From a virus, in IMG/VR virus record IMGVR_UViG_3300027763_002034, positions 1-64,000 of that record: DNA of 64,000 nt; one strand, 5' to 3'. A program made the position numbers and the translations under genes. Positions 59,848 to 64,000 of this stretch are shown in pieces. Positions within the stretch are counted from its first letter, which is position 1, and each line of letters starts with the position of its first letter. The notes below the pieces were generated by a model, which saw nothing but the letters and a program-made list of their open reading frames with translations, made no database searches and had not been told where the DNA came from.

Positions 59848-60495
59848 TTACTTTTCAAATAATTTGGTTATTAGTTTATCTGCCGACTTTTTCAAAGCAT
59901 TACTTAAAGATGTTTGATTGAATTGACCACCTTCATCCACGATTAATGTTGACATGGATATTTCTGAAGATGATTCTTCTACCATTATTTCTTTTTCTTT
60001 CTTACCATCCTTATATAAAATTCCTTTCATACGAATGACAACTTCTTCTTCATTTTTGTGAAAAACCGAAATGTTCTTTTTTGTTGTAAGAACGTCTAAA
60101 TAAACGATTTGAACTTTTAATTTGTACGGAGCCGACGGTGTCAAATCATACCCCTTCTCTTGTAAGAATTCTTCCAATGTGTTTTTAACACCGAAAGCTA
60201 AATTTCTATTACCTGCCAATTTACCCATCTTAACTTCATTGGTAACACTTTCAACCCAAATATGGTCTTCAGCATTGTATAATATATTTTCAGGTGAGTT
60301 CTTGAACGTACCGTCAATCCTCCACATAATCCAATTTGACACATCTCTTGTTATTTCTCTTTGACCTGAAAATTCCAAAACCGCCATTGATATCGCAAAC
60401 AAAAGTGCGAATATAATCCATAATAAAAACAAGGATAAAAATACCTGTGCTAATTTTTCTTTAATGTTAACCGATAATGTTCTTAATTTTTCCAT
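59848..60495 (-). CDS. Membrane-anchored periplasmic protein, YajG/CsgG-like domain
   Basis: A 215-residue protein. I start at ATG 60495 (MEKLRTLSVNIKEKL) rather than the GTG at 60528. Residues ~20-45 form a long hydrophobic anchor (LSLFLLWIIFALLFAISM). The periplasmic part has KLKVQIVYLDVLTTKK and VVIRMKGILYKDGKKEKEI, followed by a helix with ALKKSADKLITKLFEK, a pattern shared with YajG/CsgG-type lipoproteins. It is first in the exported-protein block, which is why I link it to the CsgG-like gene at 49534. Confidence 0.5.
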   Translation of the reverse strand: MEKLRTLSVNIKEKLAQVFLSLFLLWIIFALLFAISMAVLEFSGQREITRDVSNWIMWRIDGTFKNSPENILYNAEDHIWVESVTNEVKMGKLAGNRNLAFGVKNTLEEFLQEKGYDLTPSAPYKLKVQIVYLDVLTTKKNISVFHKNEEEVVIRMKGILYKDGKKEKEIMVEESSSEISMSTLIVDEGGQFNQTSLSNALKKSADKLITKLFEK

Positions 60496-60553
60496 AATGT
60501 TCCGAGTTTTTAATTCCCTCAGAACCACATATTATAATAATATGTCATATCTT

Positions 60554-60578
60554 GAGAGAGATACGTTTATTTTTTGTC
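60554..60578. repeat. 25-base repeat, right copy, bordering the exported-protein block
   Basis: The right-hand copy of the 25-mer at 46602-46626 (23 of 25 identical, same orientation). It lies in the leader of the block's first gene. An 8-bp inverted repeat ACATATTA/TAATATGT (60527-60545) stands just upstream, paralleling the short inverted repeat near the left copy. Confidence 0.6.
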
Positions 60579-60582
60579 TGTT

Positions 60583-60590
60583 TATAAATA
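60583..60590 (-). promoter_or_regulatory. TATTTATA motif, promoter of the exported-protein block
   Basis: Exact octamer on the minus strand, 87 bases upstream of ATG 60495. The long leader contains the 25-base repeat and an inverted repeat. Confidence 0.5.
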
Positions 60591-60638
60591 CTTTACTTTA
60601 ATGGACTGACAATAGTCATTTATTATTTTTTAAAATAA

Positions 60639-60670
60639 TTTCGTATATTCATATATATTTATTATCTTTG
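60639..60670 (+). promoter_or_regulatory. Bacteroidota-type promoter for the tRNA/structured-RNA cluster
   Basis: TTTC (60639-60642; consensus TTTG), 20 bases, then TATCTTTG (60663-60670), an exact TAnnTTTG, 12 bases before the first tRNA. Confidence 0.5.
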
Positions 60671-60681
60671 TAAAACAATAA

Positions 60682-60754
60682 GCCTTCTTAGCTCAGCAGG
60701 TAGAGCGCGAAATTTGTAATTTCGATGTCATTGGTTCGATTCCGATAGAAGGCT
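60682..60754 (+). tRNA. tRNA-Thr (UGU)
   Basis: A full cloverleaf of 73 nt: 7-bp acceptor GCCTTCT/AGAAGGC, D arm GCTC/GAGC, anticodon stem CGAAA/TTTCG with loop TTTGTAA (anticodon TGT), and T arm with loop TTCGATT. Discriminator T; no CCA is encoded. It reads ACA codons, frequent in this A+T-rich genome. Confidence 0.9.
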
Positions 60755-61024
60755 CAACAGGTGACGACGGTGGTGTAACCCCACTGTCTATGAATCCCAA
60801 AAGATCCGTCTGACTCGCGAGGTAGGGCGGTGAGGGTAGAGTTACTATAAGTCGGGAGTAATTAACCCAATACGAAAATGTAACCGCAGATTATGTCTGT
60901 TATGATGTACATAGATGGTACAAAAAACCTGTAACTTTTTGAAACTAACTCAACGAGGACTTTGTCAACCAGAGCAGTGACTCGGATGGTGCAACTTAAG
61001 GTGAGTTAGAATCAAATTTTTTTT
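60755..61024 (+). ncRNA. Structured RNA A between tRNA-Thr and tRNA-Asn
   Basis: No reading frame, but many stems: GACGGTGG/CCACTGTC (60766-60773 with 60781-60788), CAGA/TCTG, TGTAC/GTACA, and a closing CTAACTCA/TGAGTTAG (60945-60952 with 61002-61009) followed by a T8 tract. Hairpin TTACT/AGTAA (60842-60861) has a GGG-containing loop that can pair with CCC at 60866-60868. The same pseudoknot with shared strings TACTATAAG and TAACCCAAT recurs in RNA B. Confidence 0.65.
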
Positions 61025-61035
61025 GGCTATTAAAA

Positions 61036-61120
61036 TGACACGTTGCCATAGAGGCCGAATGGTCCAGACTGTTAATCTGGTGAGTAAAATCCACCGTAGG
61101 TTCGACTCCTACCGTGTCAG
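61036..61120 (+). tRNA. tRNA-Asn (GUU) with long variable region
   Basis: An 85-nt cloverleaf: acceptor TGACACG/CGTGTCA, D stem GCC/GGT, anticodon stem CCAGA/TCTGG with loop CTGTTAA (anticodon GTT), T arm GTAGG/CCTAC with loop TTCGACT. The variable region is 15 nt (61081-61095), the class II length of Leu/Ser/Tyr tRNAs, whereas tRNA-Asn is normally class I. U1-A72 and discriminator G73 are Asn-like. Confidence 0.78.
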
Positions 61121-61129
61121 CAAACAATA

Positions 61130-61202
61130 GGACTTGTAGCTCAGCTGGTAGAGCAAGACACTCATAATGTCGAGGTCGGGGGATCATACCCCTCCGGGTC
61201 CA
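61130..61202 (+). tRNA. tRNA with CAU anticodon (Met or Ile2)
   Basis: A 73-nt cloverleaf: acceptor GGACTTG/CGGGTCC, D arm GCTC/GAGC, anticodon loop CTCATAA (anticodon CAT) on a stem with one A-G mismatch, and T stem GGGGG/CCCTC with loop ATCATAC, which lacks the usual TTC start. Elongator Met or lysidine-modified Ile cannot be separated by sequence alone. Confidence 0.78.
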
Positions 61203-61204
61203 CA

Positions 61205-61554
61205 CGGTTCGGTTGGTCACCGAATAGTATGTCCAATATGAAGAGAAATGGTTTGACGACCATATGGAACTGATGATAGGACAAGGTTCTATTTAGATTG
61301 ACCGTCTACTATAAGGGGTAAATATAGTAACCCAATGGTCTATTCCTAACCTGAAAGGGGACAGCTAAGACACCTGTGAGTTGGATAAATAAAGGTGTCA
61401 ACGGAAGAGTACTTCAGGCGGCCCTGAATCCAGTCTTGAAAACTGTGAGTACTGCAAGGTATGGCGATCGACACGTCACTCTTCCGCACGGGTCTTAGCC
61501 CAAGGAGAAATCTAGAATACTAAGTGGCACCTCGGAAAGACGAGGATTTTTTTT
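61205..61554 (+). ncRNA. Structured RNA B between tRNA-Met/Ile2 and tRNA-Glu
   Basis: About 350 nt without a reading frame. Stems: TGTCC/GGACA, ATGGT/ACCAT (61248-61263), TACTATA/TATAGTA (61307-61329), GACACCT/AGGTGTC (61369-61399), CAGG/CCTG and the 9-bp CGGAAGAGT/ACTCTTCCG (61402-61410 with 61478-61486). The terminator is CCTCG/CGAGG (61530-61545) with T8. The hairpin loop GGGG at 61315-61318 can pair with CCC at 61331-61333, as in RNA A. It does not match RNase P RNA, tmRNA or 6S RNA signatures that I know. Confidence 0.68.
61530..61554 (+). terminator. Terminator of structured RNA B
   Basis: Stem CCTCG/CGAGG with loop GAAAGA, then A and eight T residues. The tRNA-Glu begins at the very next base. 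Confidence 0.85.
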
Positions 61555-61626
61555 GATCCTATCGACTAAGGGTTAGGTCACCACCCTTTCACGGTGGTAA
61601 TACGGGTTCGAATCCCGTTGGGAGTA
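61555..61626 (+). tRNA. tRNA-Glu (UUC)
   Basis: A 72-nt cloverleaf: anticodon stem CCACC/GGTGG with loop CTTTCAC (anticodon TTC), T arm ACGGG/CCCGT with loop TTCGAAT, short D stem GAC/GTC. The acceptor GATCCTA/TGGGAGT has one A-G mismatch and a G-T first pair, so it is weak. It sits directly after a terminator, so it needs read-through or processing. Discriminator A. Confidence 0.7.
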
Positions 61627-61633
61627 CAAATTT

Positions 61634-62296
61634 ATGAGTAAAACTTTATGGACATTCGGAGATTCATTTACACAAGGATTTTGTTGTGTACCGGTTGTGG
61701 GATACCCAATGCCCAAATATTATGAATATAAAAAATTAGGGGAAGATATTTGGTCTAATTTATTAAGTAAATATTTAGGTAACAAATTGATGAATAAAGG
61801 TTTAGCTGGAATTTCCAACGATTCTATAATCGATATAATCATAGATAATTGGGATTACATTAAACCAAATGATATTGTAATAATAGGAATAACCGCTAAT
61901 GTTAGAATTGATGTTCCGATTAGAGAAAATAAAAAATTAAACATTGATAAACCATGTCTGTATTCTATGAGTAATCTTTTAAATTCGGAATTAATGAATG
62001 ATATGACGGAAATAGAAAAAGAAACAATATTCAATTTTCAATACTATTTTTCGAATTCAGTGTTATATCAAGAAAGAAACTTAAAAAGATTTAATTATAT
62101 AAAAAAATTATTAGAATTAAATGGAATTTTAGTGTTTATATGGGAATTGGAAAAAGAAATAAATAAATATGAAACAATATCAACCGCAACAAATGATGTT
62201 ATAAAAGACAATCATTGGTCATTTAAAGGAAATTATGATTTTTGTCAAAATATTATTATGAATTTAAAATTAGAATATAGTACCAAATTAATATAA
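61634..62296 (+). CDS. SGNH hydrolase-like protein, second copy
   Basis: A 220-residue paralogue of the gene at 42833-43522. The opening LWTFGDSFTQGF carries the GDS nucleophile, the middle has AGISNDSIIDI (N of block III) and DIVIIGITANVR, and the late KDNHWSFKGNYDF supplies the Asp/His region. It begins eight bases after the tRNA-Glu. There is no signal peptide. The presence of two copies near RNA and glycosyltransferase genes suggests separate substrates. Confidence 0.65.
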   Translation: MSKTLWTFGDSFTQGFCCVPVVGYPMPKYYEYKKLGEDIWSNLLSKYLGNKLMNKGLAGISNDSIIDIIIDNWDYIKPNDIVIIGITANVRIDVPIRENKKLNIDKPCLYSMSNLLNSELMNDMTEIEKETIFNFQYYFSNSVLYQERNLKRFNYIKKLLELNGILVFIWELEKEINKYETISTATNDVIKDNHWSFKGNYDFCQNIIMNLKLEYSTKLI

Positions 62297-62304
62297 TAAA
62301 AAAT

Positions 62305-62436
62305 AAGTAGATGACGAAGGATTCAGTAGAAACTGATGAGGCCGTCACACAATATCGGGGTCGGTTATACTTTGGTTTAACCTATACGTGATGTAACCCG
62401 AGGCCAAACCCCTGCTTTGGGTGCTGTCATCTATTT
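62305..62436 (+). ncRNA. Structured RNA C (possible cis-regulatory leader)
   Basis: A closing 11-bp helix (62305-62315 with 62426-62436, with one G-T pair) encloses hairpin TCAGT/ACTGA (62323-62336), helix GGGGT/ACCCC (62357-62361 with 62408-62412) and GGTT/AACC. No T tract follows. It ends 46 bases before the glycosyltransferase start, so a riboswitch-like or attenuator leader is one possibility; an independent RNA is another. No known riboswitch signature recognised. Confidence 0.52.
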
Positions 62437-62482
62437 TACACCATCTCCTTTATTTTTTACGTTTTATTGTATATATTTCAGT

Positions 62483-64000
62483 ATGGCGTATAGAAAAATT
62501 TTATTCATTATTAATAATGAAGAACAAAGAGAATTAGTCACATTTATTGATGATATGTTAGTTAGGTCTGATATTAATTCGAGCGTTTGGTTAATGACAA
62601 ATATTGAAGATTCATTATCCGTCATTAAGGAATATAACCCAAGTCATGTTTTTATTGAGGGTTCTTTTATTAATCCTACCGATTATAATCATCTACCTCA
62701 TACGTTTCCAAAAGTAAAATTTATCATTAGATTATTGAATGATTTGACTTTTACAGATAAAGATAATATTAACTATGATTGGTTACCTGGTTATTATAGT
62801 TTTAATAACACAGTAATTGGTGTTAGTTCAACAAAAACATTTGATAATCTTAAAACATTTTTGAAAATAAAAAATCATTGGGTTGGTGAACAAGGTAGTG
62901 ACAAAGTTCAGTATTTACCAAATTATTACCCTATTGATTTAAAATCAAAAATTTTCAATAGACATAAAGATACTATTGACATTTCTTTTTTCGGGCACAA
63001 TATACCATTAAAAAAATATATTTCAAATGCATTAGTCACTATCAATTTTGTTGATCACATGGACCATAAACAATTAAGATTTTATATCAATTCAAATGAT
63101 CTTAATGAAACAGATTTGGAAACGTTAAAAAATGTTTTTAACGGTTTATATACAAATCCTGAATTGGTTGAATGTAAATGGAAAACAAAAGAGGAATTTA
63201 TTGAGATTTCATCTCAAATTGATATTGCATTAGGAAGTTCATTTTCAAACAATGATAACCTATATGAAATGATTATGGTTAGTCAAGGTACACAATTAAT
63301 TACATCGAATGACATACCTTGGGTAGAAAATTCACATTGTATCGACACCGAAATTATGAACAATATTTTTGTAAAATATGTTAGATTATATGAGGAACCA
63401 TATTCAAATATATTTTCTTGTCAAGGTGGATTAAAAAAACAAATGGACATTAATAGAGATGTGTGGTTGGAATTTCTCTATAAAAATAAAATTGCAATTT
63501 TTATTAATGGTCAATTTAGAGAGTTTGATACTGCGGTAAAATCATGGGGATTTTTAGAGGAATTTGATTATGATATATATGTGTCCACTTGGAGTAAATC
63601 TAAACAAGTAAATAAGAGATTAGATATTGATATTGAAGAAGAGATTACTAGTGATATGATTACTAAACATTTTCCAAATGCAAAAATATCAATTTTAAAT
63701 CAAGATGATTATGAATTTCCTGGTGACGTCACATATCATAATGGTAAACAAATATTTCATTGGAAAAATTGTTTACAGATGTCAAAAGAATCTGGTGTCA
63801 AATATGATCAAATAATGTTAATTAGACCTGACGATTATTTATTCTATAATGAACCATATGAACATTTTTACCATTGTAAAGACGGAAGAATTATTTATGG
63901 TCAATCAAAAATACATATATCACCAAAAATGGAATATTTTCTTCCTGATTATTTTTTCTTCGGTAATTCGGTTCCAATGTCTAAAATGATTGAAACTTTA
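62483..64000 (+). CDS. Two-domain glycosyltransferase (C-terminus beyond window)
   Basis: An open frame of 506 codons running off the right edge. The N-terminal ~320 residues have GT-B-like texture: KILFIINNEEQRELV, then VFIEGSFINPT, and a donor-like IDIALGSSFSNNDNLYEMI. A second domain begins near residue 333 with IAIFINGQFREFDTAVKSWG and YDIYVSTWSKSKQ, and contains MLIRPDDYLFY (an Asp-Asp motif). This domain is a separate sugar-transferase type seen in large phages. It is probably a bifunctional enzyme working with the GTs at 10907 and 14969-16814. Confidence 0.65.
   Translation, partial: MAYRKILFIINNEEQRELVTFIDDMLVRSDINSSVWLMTNIEDSLSVIKEYNPSHVFIEGSFINPTDYNHLPHTFPKVKFIIRLLNDLTFTDKDNINYDWLPGYYSFNNTVIGVSSTKTFDNLKTFLKIKNHWVGEQGSDKVQYLPNYYPIDLKSKIFNRHKDTIDISFFGHNIPLKKYISNALVTINFVDHMDHKQLRFYINSNDLNETDLETLKNVFNGLYTNPELVECKWKTKEEFIEISSQIDIALGSSFSNNDNLYEMIMVSQGTQLITSNDIPWVENSHCIDTEIMNNIFVKYVRLYEEPYSNIFSCQGGLKKQMDINRDVWLEFLYKNKIAIFINGQFREFDTAVKSWGFLEEFDYDIYVSTWSKSKQVNKRLDIDIEEEITSDMITKHFPNAKISILNQDDYEFPGDVTYHNGKQIFHWKNCLQMSKESGVKYDQIMLIRPDDYLFYNEPYEHFYHCKDGRIIYGQSKIHISPKMEYFLPDYFFFGNSVPMSKMIETL

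Noticed and set aside
4876-60590. T4-type late promoters in T4 orientation
   Set aside because: The motif lies in coding orientation as TATTTATA, the reverse complement of TATAAATA, so it is not simply the T4 element; reported instead as a distinct motif.
60996-61220. Minus-strand 74-residue frame in the tRNA cluster
   Set aside because: It overlaps two complete tRNAs and structured RNA A, so it is not a real gene.
60755-61554. RNase P RNA, tmRNA or 6S RNA as identity of RNA A and RNA B
   Set aside because: None of the universally conserved core strings of these RNAs was found, and there is no tRNA-like Ala domain or tag frame.
62305-62436. Hammerhead ribozyme (CTGATGAG next to GAAA-like bases)
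   Set aside because: Tried type I, II and III arrangements; the CTGATGA bases are used in a plain hairpin with TCAGT, and no consistent stem I/III with a cleavage site forms.

Overview
The window is a dense, A+T-rich stretch of a large tailed-phage genome, T4-like in its core genes. A family B DNA polymerase, a terminase large subunit, portal, prohead protease, scaffold and gp23-type capsid lie in T4 order. A gp55-like late sigma factor, a gp5-like baseplate protein, PhoH and dUTPase are also present. The host is very probably a member of the Bacteroidota. Signal peptides end in AQ or SQ, several promoters fit the Bacteroidota TTTG-N19-21-TAnnTTTG pattern, the phage bS21 looks like the Bacteroidota form, Shine-Dalgarno sequences are essentially absent, and two lipoproteins carry modules like type IX secretion sorting domains.

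Layout. 1-2409 (-): DNA polymerase, running off the left edge. 2553-7764 (-): adhesin or tail-fibre proteins with DUF1566, LamG-like and Thr/Pro-repeat modules. 7818-25541 (+): small virion-associated proteins, three glycosyltransferases, dUTPase, PhoH, the late sigma factor, baseplate/tail proteins, then a group of proteins with short terminal tags, including an FMN reductase-like and a pterin dehydratase-like enzyme. 25938-38850 (-): capsid and packaging genes, interrupted by a + strand gene for ribosomal protein bS21. 38921-40654 (-): nucleotidyltransferase, two KTSC proteins and an Hsp20. 40809-46571 (+): Clp-type ATPase, SGNH-like protein, small lipoprotein, and an RNA-repair cassette (5' kinase, RNA ligase, cyclic-phosphate-processing receiver-like protein). 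46660-60495 (-): a 14-kb block of exported and membrane proteins. 60682-61626: four tRNAs alternating with two related structured RNAs. 61634-64000 (+): a second SGNH-like gene, a third structured RNA and a two-domain glycosyltransferase cut by the right edge.

How the genes work together. Sixteen exact copies of TATTTATA sit upstream of late genes in coding orientation, often only 1-5 bases before the start codon. With the gp55-like sigma factor they suggest a phage-specific late expression programme. Short tags carrying gp21-style cleavage sites, or a shared IKxLM-like motif, occur on the scaffold, on the protease and on several enzymes. This suggests that some enzymes are packaged inside the capsid, as T4 internal proteins are.

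The most unusual parts are the exported-protein block (CsgG-like, cohesin/dockerin, C-type lectin, outer-membrane-like, lipase, PspC-like and FeoA-like genes), which is bracketed by near-identical 25-base repeats, and the paired pseudoknot RNAs in the tRNA cluster. All functional calls rest on reading motifs by eye, with no database search.
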